A stretch of DNA of 64,000 bases from Paramyrothecium sp. XJ0827 (lineage: Eukaryota; Ascomycota; Sordariomycetes; Hypocreales; Stachybotryaceae). The DNA lies in the NCBI GenBank assembly GCA_020881915.1, contig JAJFPB010000004.1:4712001-4776000 (forward strand). Direction: 5' to 3'. The notes beneath the pieces are model-generated. The model was not told the DNA's origin, did no database searches, and saw only the letters and a list, made by a program, of their open reading frames with translations. Position numbers and translations under genes: made by a program. Numbering within the stretch: position 1 is the stretch's first letter; every line of letters begins with the position of its first letter. Positions 23,133 to 33,802 of this stretch are shown here, piece after piece.

Positions 23133-23501
23133 TTGCCAACCTCGGCTCCTCGCTACAGGAAGACCAGGTACTGGGGAAAGCTCGACGAATACGTTGTGCA
23201 TGGACCATTTCGGGACATCGGGGCTATAACTGGGCCAGCGGCTACTCTCTTTGGGTTTGGAGTTTCAGATGTGTGTCAAACCATGCATGAAACGAGACGA
23301 GACGGACGCCCTATCATCACGCTACTCCACATTATGAATCCAGAAGGAAGTCGTCTTGGAATCTATTTCTGCCACTGCACGGGCAAGACGTCTGGGATCT
23401 CTTTTCGGAAATCACCACCTGAGCTCGACACTTTCAAGGCCATGGCGGATATAGGCGAAGCTAAATGGCAACGTCTGATGGAGATTTTCAAGCACTTCTA
23501 A
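23133..23501 (+). CDS. Possible short protein, unrecognised
   Basis: An open frame of about 120 codons has protein-like composition, including FGFGVSDVCQTM and IYFCHCTGKTSG. It has no ATG at its 5' end and I could not join it in phase to an upstream exon. It may be the last exon of an undetected gene, a remnant, or chance. I recognise no family. Confidence 0.3.
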   Translation: MPTSAPRYRKTRYWGKLDEYVVHGPFRDIGAITGPAATLFGFGVSDVCQTMHETRRDGRPIITLLHIMNPEGSRLGIYFCHCTGKTSGISFRKSPPELDTFKAMADIGEAKWQRLMEIFKHF

Positions 23502-23922
23502 TTATTTTCTCCATTGTGTCCGGTCATCGTTCGCTTAGACGCCTTGCCGGGTAAGGTAAGACAAGAGTGTTATTCTTTCAGCCTTGTCGTAGTCCTGGGA
23601 GACCCTGACACAGGTATGAACCATGCTCAAGATCCGGCAAGAGGTCACAAATCAGCCGCAAAGTCCAATAATTTAGCCTATTTTGGAGGTGGGTCTTCCA
23701 TCAAATGGAGTGCCATCTGAATTGGGCCGGATGTCTCGTCAGTCAAGCGGAGAAGCCAGCAGGAGCTTCACCACCCCATCCGGGTGGGTTCGCGTCTCGC
23801 TCGCTTCTAGATCTTGTTGGGATGAGACGCTTCAAACCACTGGGGCGCATAACTGTGGTAACTTGGAGTCTTGGCGAGCATGATCTCGGCAGTCTCTTCC
23901 GTAGCCGCCTCATCAATCCATC

Positions 23923-23930
23923 TATAAAAG
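23923..23930 (+). promoter_or_regulatory. TATA box of the small secreted protein gene
   Basis: The sequence TATAAAAG lies about 160 bases before the ATG at 24089, a plausible distance for a fungal core promoter with a leader of 100 or so bases. Confidence 0.5.
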
Positions 23931-24088
23931 ACATACCTAGTCTCGTCTTTCAGCTTCTCGGTGCATCTCCTGTCAACGCAATAATACATCCCGCTGGTCG
24001 GACTTCGATTCTCACAATTATCTTCCGAAACCTACATTTTAATCATCTCTTCAAGTTCTTAATCAGAAAACCACATCCAGTGCTCATC

Positions 24089-24455
24089 ATGAGATTCTCC
24101 ATGATTACCCTGGCTCTGGGCCTCACTGGTGCCTCCGCTGCCGTGATTGAGACACGCCAGAATGACAATCGACCCGTGCCTCAAGGGGGCTGCTGTGTTT
24201 CCAACACCAGCCTGAAGCAGGATGTTTGCTTCGTTAATGGTCAATCCGGTCGCTGCGTGCCTGACTTTATTAACAACTGTAAGTGTCCAATCCACACCTC
24301 AACAATCAATTTCTACCATCACACAACTAAAACGTTGAAACATTGAAGGTGGCGACCGATTGACCTGTATCCCTGACTCTGATCTTACTTGCGATGCGAA
24401 CCAGCAAGAGCGTGGCCGGCCTTTCTGTCGCCGCACCGGTACAAATATTCCGTGA
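24089..24455 (+). CDS. Small secreted cysteine-rich protein (2 exons)
   Basis: Exons 24089-24278 and 24349-24455 join in phase (GTAAGT donor, GAAG acceptor, CTAAAAC branch site) to give 98 aa. The first 18 residues, MRFSMITLALGLTGASAA, form a clear signal peptide. A possible dibasic-like or short propeptide stretch (ETRQND) follows, then a mature domain with eight cysteines: a CC pair, two more singly, the one rebuilt across the splice, and three in the second exon. Size, signal peptide and even cysteine count fit an effector or antimicrobial-type secreted protein held by four disulfides. The spacing is not that of a hydrophobin. I do not recognise a named family, and no activity can be stated from sequence. 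It lies between the two putative biosynthetic clusters. Confidence 0.85.
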
Positions 24456-24792
24456 GAGTGATCAGATCATGGTCACTCAAATGCGGCATGAATAAGGCGG
24501 AGAATATCAGATAATGAAAATATATGCTACATCAGTTATTAAAGGAAGTTATTCCGCAGAGATGTTCTCTTTCAGGGATATGGATTGTTCAGCCAAGCTG
24601 CCACGTTTCCAGCCTACCCGTGATTCTCGCCTCAACTTTGCCACCATTGACAAGCTCAACCCATAGCAGGTGTCAGGCCATCAATTACTTGCATGTTTCT
24701 TTCTTTACCCTCATGTTGTTCCTCAATTTTGTTGTCATCTATGTAAAACATGTCTTTTGCCGAAAATGTGAGAATCTGTCTTGACAAGGTGC
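24456..24792. other. Convergent 3' spacer
   Basis: This is the AT-leaning region between the convergent secreted-protein and oxygenase genes. No coding or RNA signal was seen. Confidence 0.45.
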
Positions 24793-26163
24793 TCACCCCG
24801 AGCTTGCAAAAATCCCACCCCACCACAGCGTCCAGACGCATAATGGTATGGACGAATAAACGAGCAAGAAAACAACAAATAGGAACATCTCTAGGGTTCG
24901 GTGGTGAAGTTGCAAGGTTTGGGAGTGCCTCGGAGCAGTCTCCTTCGTCGTAAACCGACCAAGCTGAGGAACGTACTTGAAACTCATTCTGGATCCGCCA
25001 GATAATCCAGCTTTGCCGCTGATTATAGAATCATGCAGCATAGGTCGAAACCACTCCGTCACGAAGCGATCAAGAGCTGGAAAATTCTGTTGCAATATCG
25101 CCAATCCGCGAACAAGCCAACACTGTCCCTCAAAGCAAGTGCGAGCGTACCATCCAGGCCGTCCGATGCCCACTTCATCGCAGAATTTTGCCCCGTTCAG
25201 CCGTCGGCTACCAGCTGCGATGAATTGCGTAGAGATATTGAAGGGCGGGTAGTCTGTCAAGAACTCTATGAAGTTGTGAAGGACGATCTCTGAAGTCGTA
25301 GTGAGATGTAGCTCGTTTACCAACATGCTCTCCATGGTTGCTTTCGCTCTGGCGGTCGACTCAAAATGTCGATGGTCAGTAGCGAGCAGGTATCCGATGT
25401 ATCGCCATAGGGCGATGTAATCCGCAATTTCATCCTCGCGAGGATGGACGCCCATTTGTGGTAGCTGAAGCCACATGTGGTTACAACAAAAAGTGGCGAT
25501 CGAGTGGATCGAGTCCAATGAATTGATGGGGACGCCGAACTCTTCCAGGTTGAAGTACTCAGGATTGGCCTTGGCCAGCTTCATGATGCGGTTCCGAACT
25601 GCAGAATGGAGCAGTCGTACTCGAATTGTGGTTACGTGGCCGGCATCACCGGGACGGAGAGCTTCGATGGAATCTGTGACCTGGAGGATGAGCTGGAACG
25701 TAGACAGAAGCCGGCGGCGCAGGGTTCGCACAGAGAATCCCCCTGTTCGCACCAGGACTTCCACGACGCTGGGAGATGCCGTGTTCTCCCCCACAAACCC
25801 TTGGAGCGCGAAGCCCACAATGTTTGCGATGGCGTACCGATAGAAGAACTTCTGGCCACGTTCAAGCTGCTCCCAGTCGACCCAACCAGGCACAGTATGC
25901 ACTTCTCTCCAGAGATGTTGCAACACTGTATCCTGGCGATGATGTTCGCGTAAAAGCGTGTACAGATCAGCCACTCCATGATTCTTGTTCGCCGTGCCAC
26001 TCTGCCCGTCGGCAATCTCTTGGAGCTTTTCGATCGCATGGCTGCCTAGCTCATCGTACTCATATCGTAAGTGCTTCGTTTCTTCTTTGGAAAGATGTAG
26101 CTTCGTCCACGAGAATTCGTGGCCAGCGTATCGGAAGGTATTCTGTCCAGTTTGTTCAATCAT
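24793..26163 (-). CDS. MpaB-like ER-bound oxygenase (DUF2236/rubber-oxygenase type)
   Basis: This single-exon gene encodes 456 aa from the ATG at 26163. An extra four codons upstream begin with GTG and are not used. The central region has the layout of the MpaB/latex-clearing-protein family: a WREVHTVPGWVDW block, a long helical stretch, then GHVTTIRVRLLHSAVRNRI with conserved His and Arg residues, which in this family surround a haem. The last 60 residues contain a hydrophobic segment (LFVVFLLVYSSIPLCVWTLW) expected to anchor the protein in the ER. Characterised members cleave isoprenoid C=C bonds oxidatively; MpaB' acts on a farnesyl side chain in mycophenolic acid synthesis. It is divergently transcribed from the terpene synthase gene starting at 26827, so action on a terpenoid is a reasonable inference. 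Substrate is unproven. Confidence 0.85.
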   Translation of the reverse strand: MIEQTGQNTFRYAGHEFSWTKLHLSKEETKHLRYEYDELGSHAIEKLQEIADGQSGTANKNHGVADLYTLLREHHRQDTVLQHLWREVHTVPGWVDWEQLERGQKFFYRYAIANIVGFALQGFVGENTASPSVVEVLVRTGGFSVRTLRRRLLSTFQLILQVTDSIEALRPGDAGHVTTIRVRLLHSAVRNRIMKLAKANPEYFNLEEFGVPINSLDSIHSIATFCCNHMWLQLPQMGVHPREDEIADYIALWRYIGYLLATDHRHFESTARAKATMESMLVNELHLTTTSEIVLHNFIEFLTDYPPFNISTQFIAAGSRRLNGAKFCDEVGIGRPGWYARTCFEGQCWLVRGLAILQQNFPALDRFVTEWFRPMLHDSIISGKAGLSGGSRMSFKYVPQLGRFTTKETAPRHSQTLQLHHRTLEMFLFVVFLLVYSSIPLCVWTLWWGGIFASSG

Positions 26164-26826
26164 GGTGATGATCACTTATCTTTGGGAGAGGGAAATCCCC
26201 ATGTCGCGCACAACAAGTGTCTAGAACTTCGACTGCGAGCTAAAAGCTGTTCATAATTGAGATTCTCGCTCAGCAAACAAAGGTGCCACCCATCGGATCC
26301 TATCGCTTGGCATTACCTTTCGACAGTGGTCATGTGGGTTGCAAATAGGTATGTAATTCACAGAGGGTGGTCATGCTGCCTACGCTCGGGTCCTTATTTG
26401 ATCTGATTCATGATTGTCGTTAGGTTGTGAACACACCATCACTTCATTTATTGTGTTAACAATACTTGTATCGACAATACGTAAAAAGACCTCATGTTGG
26501 TCCTTGCACCTTAAACCTACATCTCGGCGTTATCAAACGTCTAATCCTCTGTCGACTTCTACGTTCACATGCCACAAACCGTTTGTCCCTCCATGCACTT
26601 GAGACATTAGTCCTGAAATTCCCAAAAAGCGCACACGTACTCTCTTGGCATAGGCTCCGTCCGCTATTGCCTCTAAGTCCGTCGTGGCTTTGTTACCCTC
26701 TTTGTGAATATTATTTCGTGCACAGTAACAGACTTCAGGGTCCGTACTTCGGAAAGAGTAGTCTGGGCCTGTCCTACTACAACATCAATCATCCCTCTAG
26801 AAGAGAGGGAGGAATTTTGCACCAAC
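26164..26826. promoter_or_regulatory. Divergent promoter of the oxygenase and terpene synthase genes
   Basis: The 660 bases between the two divergent start codons hold no convincing gene. Shared regulation of the oxygenase and terpene synthase is inferred from arrangement alone. No specific regulator site was identified. Confidence 0.45.
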
Positions 26827-28345
26827 ATGGCTACGGCTTCTTCACATGCACTTGTCCAAGCAACAAGTCGCACAACTGTCACCATACCAAATTTATTCCA
26901 ATCATTCGTGGTATTGAACCCGATTTGCAATCCAAATTACGAGGTCGTGAAGGCCGAATCAGAGGCTTGGATAGGGAGGTAAAAAAGCATCAAGACTTCC
27001 GAAACATTGCTCTTCAATGCTTACATGACTAGGTTCTGCGACTTGTCTCCAAAGACGCGAGCAAAGATAACAAAATGCGACTTTTCTTTCTTTTGTGCCA
27101 TTGCTGCCCCATTTGCCTCATGCTCCAAGTTTCGGACATTATGTGATTGGGGAAATTGGGTGAGTCGACAACCACCTCTCTGATGGCCTACATTATCTAT
27201 GGTCTGCTAACCGATTTATGCAGGTCTTCCCGTTCGATGACAGCAGGTAATTGGTGCTTCGAGTTTTGAACGTCGCACTGATGTTATGGGTAGTGTTCGA
27301 CAACGGCAGCTTGAGAAATGCACCTGAGGAAGCGTCACGCATGATCAACCAGTTGATGGCACCTATGCGGGGAGAGCATGTCGACCAAGCGAACAGGCCA
27401 GTTATTTTACAAGTCCACGATACTGTGGTTAGCAGACTCGAGCAGGTAAGCGTGCCATCGCACCCAACCTGCCAGGGTACATGCTAATCTGCCGGCGGAA
27501 GAGTCGACCAGGTAACATCATTGTCGTAGCCTCACCTACGACAATGCACTAAATATTCCACAGGGCTTCAGAAACGATTCGCGCTGGCCATGGCTGATTA
27601 CTGCCGCGGCGCACTTACCCAAGTGCAAGATCACTCCGATGGCCGAATTCCAACGGTAGAAGAGATGATCACTATTCGCCGGGAATCCGCGGGAGTCGCA
27701 CCTTTGTATCACCTCATCGAATACGCGCACGACCTGCAAGTACCAGAAGAAGCTTTCAAAGATCCTCTGATTAAGGAATTGGAAGCTTTAGGGTCTGATC
27801 TTGTCTCGATGTATGGGCGCCCGATTCACGTCGTCCGTTGACTGTGGATGATTCTGACGTGTAAAAAGTTCCAATGACATCTTATCGTATCGCAAAGAAG
27901 AGGTAGGTGATTCCTGAAGATTTTCGCTTGCGCGTCTTAATGCTTGGTCTGACTGTTCGTCCAGGGAGACGGCGTCCACCATAACATCGTTGCAATTTGT
28001 CGACTGAATGGTATGACTCCACAGGGAGCATTCGATGAGGTCGGACGCCTTTTAGAAAATCGCTTTAAACGCTGGGAGACTGTGGAGGGCCTGTTAGCCA
28101 AGACAAAACTGGCTTCCGAAGAAGCTGTTACCAGCTATGTTGCTGGCATCAAGTCCGTAGTGCAGGCGAATGCATCTTGGAGGTAGGTCGTCGTTTTGCT
28201 GCACTGTCTTGTGCCCTTCACTTCTGACATATTTCCCAGTTTTACATCAGAGCGCTATCTAGGTCTTGAGGCCAAGGCAGTGCGCGATACAAGAATGATG
28301 GACGTTCTGACCGAGCCTTCATTTCTTGCGATGAAGGCTGATTGA
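26827..28345 (+). CDS. Class I terpene synthase (9 exons)
   Basis: Exons 26827-26978, 27033-27159, 27224-27242, 27294-27445, 27502-27511, 27564-27810, 27869-27902, 27965-28182 and 28240-28345 give 354 aa, the usual size for fungal sesquiterpene cyclases. All eight introns are 51-64 nt. The joined protein has both metal-binding motifs: VFPFDDMFDNG (DDxxD) and SNDILSYRKE (NDxxSxxxE). It also has the family blocks NPNYEVVKAESEAWI, FCAIAAPFAS and SERYLG near the end. The enzyme should cyclise a prenyl diphosphate in a Mg-dependent reaction; chain length and product cannot be read from sequence. The third intron appears to be GC-AG and the fifth exon is only 10 nt. Both are needed to keep frame and family sequence. 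Divergent MpaB-like oxygenase and downstream hydrolase genes suggest a terpenoid cluster. Confidence 0.92.
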
Positions 28346-28986
28346 TCTGGGCAGGGAGCGTGATGAGTAGGAGTGTCTCGTGCAGTAAGTCTCCTCTAAA
28401 TTCTAGATTCATTTTCATAGTGTGGTAATCGACGGCGTTCAATACATTGTGGTTTCAGTGTTCAAGGAGTCTACATACTTCCTTGGTCTCTTTGCTTCCA
28501 TTCTCCAAATTTCACATCTTCCACTAAACTTGTCGTTCTGTCTTTGTCCAGAAATTCTTCAAATGCTAGTAGTTCTCACAAATCTGTTCTCCTCTCGTCC
28601 TCTCTCCTCATGTAAATTTCCTCGCATTCGCCCTCAGTAAGTCGAACTTCATGCTATCACAAACTATTTCAATGTTGTGCCTCATGGCAATGGGTGGCGA
28701 GCGCTGAAAAGCTGACTCCAAACACCCCACTCAAAATCGGACGATCGAATAGGAAGACGTAATACTTATATAAAACAGATACTTCAGAAACCCCCGATGA
28801 ATGTCTCGGAGCTGTAGTAATTTTTCCGCGGTATTTTCGCTTGAGGTACTGTGACGACTCCTGTCAATTAAATCCCCGACCCAATGTCCACCTCGGTGGT
28901 TAATAGCAACTCCCTCGACGAGACCTCAACACCCGGAAAAGATCAAGAAAGCTCCAACAAAGAAATAACCCAAGCGTTTCACAATC
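28346..28986. other. Spacer between terpene synthase and hydrolase genes
   Basis: No gene is seen. A TATATAAA element lies at 28767-28774. Confidence 0.45.
28767..28774 (+). promoter_or_regulatory. TATA box before the hydrolase gene
   Basis: TATATAAA lies about 210 bases before the hydrolase ATG at 28987, in AT-rich surroundings. Confidence 0.45.
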
Positions 28987-30340
28987 ATGCAGCTGAAAAC
29001 TAGTCCCCAGTATGTCGATTCATGCGCCAACTTCAAGCCTCTACCTAAACACGGCCATCTGTCTACACCAAAAAACGCCGAGTACGCGGCCATCCAGGGA
29101 TTGATCGACGCGGCCTTCGCACCTCTTTGGGCCCTTCCTAGCTGGGACGCATTCCGTGAAGCAGCTGGTGATGCTGATGCCACGGTTCCTCCAGGAGGTC
29201 CCGACAGATATCGCGACATCACCACTGAGCTCCTCCACTTCACGGCGCGCGATGGCTACGAGGTCGAACTCAAAGTCTATAAGCCGATCAAAATGACCTC
29301 GAATGCGACTTTGATGCTTCGAATGCATGGCGGAGGTGCGGCGCTCTACGAGCAGTGAACCAGATTCCAATCCCCTCGCTAACAGGGTTGTCAAATAGGC
29401 TGGGTTGTTGGGGGCCACGAGACTGACGGTGTCGAGAATGTCTACGCCGCTGCGTTGCACGATATTGTCGTTGTAAGCGTGCTATACCGCAAGTAGGTGC
29501 TCTATGCCGTTCCTCAAGAATTTTCCCAAATTCTTAATCAAGAACAGAGCTCCAGAATACCCATTTCCGTATGCTGTTCACGACAGTTTTGACGCTCTTC
29601 TTTGGGTAAGAAATTCTAGAAAACACTCAAACATCCAATCCTCCGTTGCAATCTCTCTGACTGATGGCCAGTGCAAAGAGAACGCATCAAGTCTGGGTAT
29701 CAACCCCGAGCGCATCATTGTAGGCGGTAGCAGCGCCGGTGCGAATCTAGTAAGTGAGAGACACTCGATTGTTAACAGCTTCACGCCATGCTGAATTGTG
29801 AACAGGCAGCTGCACTGGCAATTGAAGCCAGAGATCATGGAATATCAGGGCTCGTTGCCCAAGTCCTCCACTTCCCCCCTGTTTGCCACCCCAAGTACTC
29901 TCCAAAAGCCAAATATGAGTTTGGCAGCTATGCCCAAAATGGAGACGCAAGCGTCCTAGATGCCCTCCAAATGGAGGCGTTCGCCGATGCTTACATGCCG
30001 AATGCGGAACCTGATCACAGGCACTCACCGCTGCTGGCCTCTTCGCTGAAAGGCCTCCCTCCAGCATGTAAGACAATTTTCCCACCCAGTGACCACGTCT
30101 AAACAATGCTGCGGCATCTTTGACCTGACAAACTACCACTCAGTTATTCAATGCGCGGGTCTGGACGTCCTTCGCGATGATGCCTTGGCTTATGGGGAAG
30201 CTTTACAGCAAGCACATGTGCCAGTTGAATTGCATGCATATAGAGGCCTGCCTCATTGCTTCCCCGGCGTCATGCCCACTCTTCCCGAAACGGGAGAGTT
30301 CTATAAGCGTTACAACGCATTTCTTGCAAACTATGCTTAA
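28987..30340 (+). CDS. Alpha/beta hydrolase-3 family esterase (6 exons)
   Basis: Exons 28987-29335, 29399-29492, 29548-29605, 29672-29749, 29806-30067 and 30144-30340 join in phase to give 345 aa. The first splice rebuilds MHGGGWVVGG, the HGGG oxyanion-hole motif of the hormone-sensitive-lipase-like group. The nucleophile elbow is GSSAG near residue 187. The acid lies in CAGLDVLRDD and the catalytic His in GLPHCFPG. There is no signal peptide, so the protein is probably intracellular. The family hydrolyses small esters or lactones. Several biosynthetic clusters use such enzymes for deacylation or dehydration. Position just after the terpene synthase on the same strand makes a tailoring role plausible but unproven. 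Confidence 0.9.
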
Positions 30341-30598
30341 TGACGGGCATTCCAGGGTGGAAAGAGCAGAAAATTGCAACGGCTTCGCGAAAGTAAGGCG
30401 GAAAGGACAAGCTCATCATGACAGTAGTAATTTGTGCGCATCGGGCGTCCGGCGCCTCGAAAATAGATTACTGCAAACAATAAAGAGCTTCTTCATCTCT
30501 ACCAACTTTGCCAAGGTTCCTTTCCCGGTTCGATTAAAGGTCATATGCGACTGTACTTCTCGACACTCCTTGCAATATATCGAGCATCTGACGATTGC

Positions 30599-31936
30599 TC
30601 AGGCCTGGATCCTGCTCTTTAACATGAAGTTATCTTCCTCCGATCTTTCACCTGGAAGAAGCTGAAGTCCTTTCCGCCGACAGAACTTTTCCCTCACCAA
30701 AGAGAATATGCCAGGCATTTCCGACCCAGGTCCATTGATCACCCGGCCGGGGTGGACGACATTGAACACAAGTATAGCGGCAAACATGGGCACCGCCTCC
30801 AAGGCATAGAAATACGCCTCCTGGGTTCTCAGTGGGCTTTCATGCGCCAAGCCCCCGGAAAACTCCACCAACCGGTAGATGATGCGGAGTGTAATAAGTG
30901 CCAAGGACAGCAGAAGCATTCCAAGCAAGGGCCCCCAGCTAGTCCCCGCGAACCCCCAAAGGCGGCCGGTGTCAGTGGTTCTCTTGCGCATTTGCTGTTG
31001 AAACGCTATGCAAAGCAAGACGAAAATGACGACGAATAATTCTTGCATGGAGATACCAGCCATGTAAATGTTCAAGCCTCTCCGTTGTTGATCTGGTGGA
31101 GAACTCGGACTGGCTGATCCACCACCAACGAGCTGTATGACGAAGGAAAGGATATCAAGAACCACAAATAAGGCTGCAATGGTAGGAGCTTTGAGGTGGA
31201 ACAAAGATTGTGAAGGGTGGAAGAAATGTATCATTCGACCAAGTGTCATGTACGCGAATGCGTTGATCCCTAAACACAAGATTTTTGTAAGCAAGGGTTG
31301 TTTAAGAAATGACTCGGCAGCAAGGTTTAACTTACATAGAGGTGCTAGTAAGACGAATATCTGGAAGACCAGCAAGATTCCATCACTTTGCTGGTTCTTG
31401 GAGCTTATAGCTCGGAAGAGAAACGCTAGTGTTTCCCACACTGTGGCCATGATAATAACCCAGCACCACGGCTATAGCAAAAGCGAGTCAGGTCATCGAC
31501 AGTCTTTCCAAGGGCCGGTACGAGAATATTTACCAACCTTCTTGTGCTGGACAGCTTGCCAAATGTGCAGAATTAGAAGACAGCCGAAAGCTCCCATGAA
31601 AGCAAGGGCCGCGGCAAAGCTGGGATAATAAGCCCATTTCGCGCCGCAGGTTCCCGGTGGCACGTAGCCATTTTCGTCGGGTGTAATTGTTTGTATGCAG
31701 GTGGGCAAGGCGAGCTCGATAGTTTTCGCCGGTATTGTGACACGATCATTCGTCACTCCGGGTACTGTGATGTACTTGGTAGTTATGAATGTGCCGACGG
31801 GGACCGTTGTTGGAGCAGATTGGTCCGTTTCGCGAGCCCTCAAGGCGCCGACATGGGTGATTGTAGGGCTTGGCTGTTGGAGCGCCACGGCTGCTGCCGC
31901 GGATACCAAACAGAAACTTAAGATTCTCATTTTCAT
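30599..31936 (-). CDS. RTA1-like membrane protein with secreted-type N-terminus (3 exons)
   Basis: Exons 31936-31538, 31471-31336 and 31269-30599 join in phase to give about 401 aa. The N-terminus is a signal peptide (MRILSFCLVSAAAAVALQ after two residues). An ectodomain of about 80 residues follows, with Thr/Val/Pro-rich sequence and two cysteines. About seven membrane segments then start at YYPSFAAALAFMGAF. The segments WVIIMATVWETLAFLFR and WINAFAYMTLGRMIHF have the layout of the RTA1 family. The first intron uses a weaker GTTGGT donor, chosen because it keeps frame and family sequence. Some RTA1-type proteins are linked to lipid translocation or resistance to membrane-active compounds. 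A resistance or transport role next to the terpene cluster is possible. An ATG at 31930 is an alternative start. Confidence 0.85.
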
Positions 31937-32267
31937 TAACTTGAGAGCTTTGATGAGAGCTTTCAAGCCAAGGGTCCTTCCATCGGCACCTTCACCTTAA
32001 CTTATACTGTTTTCAACCTTTCTCATAATAGTGGTAGTCTCTGCCTCAGCCACATTTGCTCGACATTTAGGCTTGATGGTCTAAAAGCAGGGACCCCTCA
32101 AAGTCCGAACGGGCCAATCAGAGGCTTTCCCCTTGCTTACCCTGTTACGTGTTTCGTTCCTGCTTCCTTCATCCCCTGGGGGGCGGCGAGATGCATGAAG
32201 TTCGGATTCGCCCCGCTCAAAAGACCCTGTTTTCAAATGGTAGACGATAATTTGCGCGAGACCTTTC
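31937..32267. other. Short intergenic region
   Basis: This 330-base stretch separates the RTA1-like gene promoter from the 3' end of the regulator. Nothing specific was seen. Confidence 0.4.
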
Positions 32268-33802
32268 TCACCTAATTTCTATCTCTATCCAATCGTGTAA
32301 AATATTCGTTGCTCCTCCTGAGGATACAAAAAAGCGAATATTTCTTCTGGCCATGTCCTTCCCCTCCTTGTTCGTTCTAATTCCGGTTTCATCGTCAACA
32401 ATCGAATCCCTGATACGACTCTCATCAGCCGGCAGTACCAAGTCGGCCAAAGTCTCCCCTTGCGCGATTGGAAGCTCAAGCCCGTGTTCAATCTCAATAA
32501 TGCGTTTTCCAATTGCAACCATGATTGCAACATCCCATAGAACCTCCCTCGAGTGAGAGAGCTGCTCTTGTAACGCCAATGCAGCCAAACGAAGGTCTAG
32601 TCTCCGGCATTTAATCACAACAAAATGAAGCAGAGAGAAGCCCATCTGGCACGCAAAGCCAGAACGATTCTTCTTGTTCCAGTCTTGACTAGCACGAGCC
32701 CGTTCGGCCAAACTGATGATTCTTTCAAAGCTGGCAAAGTAATCGTCGTAAATTGTCTCTTCCTTCGTAAAGCAGGTGCTCATCCACATCCGACATATGA
32801 TGCCTTTCATTTCTAGAAGCAGACAGCTAACATCTTCATTCCCGGGTTCACTATGAAACATTGTCGCTGCTGAAGAGTAGGTATCGATGTCAGACAACAG
32901 CTGCTGCTGTTCTTCTAGAAGGCTTGTTGGGATTGGTGTTGGTGCAGTGCCTAGCCGGTAATGGTCCGCGGCTCGGATCAATCGGACGGTACGCGAGCAA
33001 AGCCAGTCCATGGCCGCTTGCGCCTCGGATATGGTCTCAAAGCTGTCGAATGAACTGCATGGCAAGAGCGGAAAGGATGGAATGGTGCTTTGAGAGAAAA
33101 AGAAAGGGAATATTGACAGATGCTGGTATAGTGCATACAAGGTTGGTTCGTGTTGTTTTGAGCCCAGCAGAAGGTTAGCGCCGTGTTGCAGATGGCTAAT
33201 GGCCGCAGCAGCATTGCCGCGCAAGAGCTCTATGCAAATGAAAAGCACAGATACATCCAGAATAGTGTCGACATTGCTGGAAGTCGTTGCATGGTTAATC
33301 GCTCGGCTGTACTGTTGAAGGGCAAAATGATGGCGCTGCGGAGGCGCCGGGTGCTCGAAACCCAAGCCAAACTCTTCGTAAAGAGCACTGATTGCCACGA
33401 CGGCATGTCTCACCACTGGCTCCTCATGTGCTATTCGGGCTACAAGGCGGGCCCAGAATGACGTGTCCAGAATGCCTGATAGGTTTGGCGCCACGACTTG
33501 GCGGAAAAACGCAAGACTTCGTAGTTCCGGGGTGCCTATCTCTGGTGAAGCTGAGGGGAGGGCCCTGAGAAGTCGGTTCCACGACAACGAACCGGCGGGT
33601 GGAGCCTTATACCCGTCACATTTCCTGCCGGTAGACGTGCATCTCGAGCAATGCGGTTGAGCCTCATCGCACTTGACCTTCCGGATTCTATGGTTGGTTT
33701 CTCATTAGACACTGAATAGTCACGCCACGAGCACTCCACTAGGCCGACTAACTTGCAGGTGATGCAGCCCGTTTTAACCTTCTCGAGGCCTTTTCGAGCC
33801 AT
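32268..33802 (-). CDS. Zn2Cys6 transcription factor, complete (2 exons)
   Basis: Exons 33802-33753 and 33687-32268 join in phase to give 489 aa. The single intron interrupts the zinc cluster: TGCITCK is completed to CKIRKVKCDEAQPHCSRC plus a final Cys before DGY, so all six cysteines are present. The rest is a helical middle-homology region (VVRHAVVAISALYEEFG; TILDVSVLFICIELLRGN), as in fungal-specific regulators of the SREBP/Upc2-like or fungal_trans_2 type. The C-terminus ends without an obvious activation domain. It is a nuclear DNA-binding activator or repressor. Being the last gene after the terpene synthase, hydrolase and RTA1-like genes, it could regulate that group; a general role cannot be excluded. 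Confidence 0.9.

Larger units (their letters stand above)
22847..24088. other. Region between the NRPS-like gene and the small secreted protein
   Basis: This holds the terminator side of the NRPS-like gene with a 30-base T run, an unproven open frame at 23133-23501, and the TATA-bearing promoter of the next gene. Nothing else was recognised. Confidence 0.45.
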
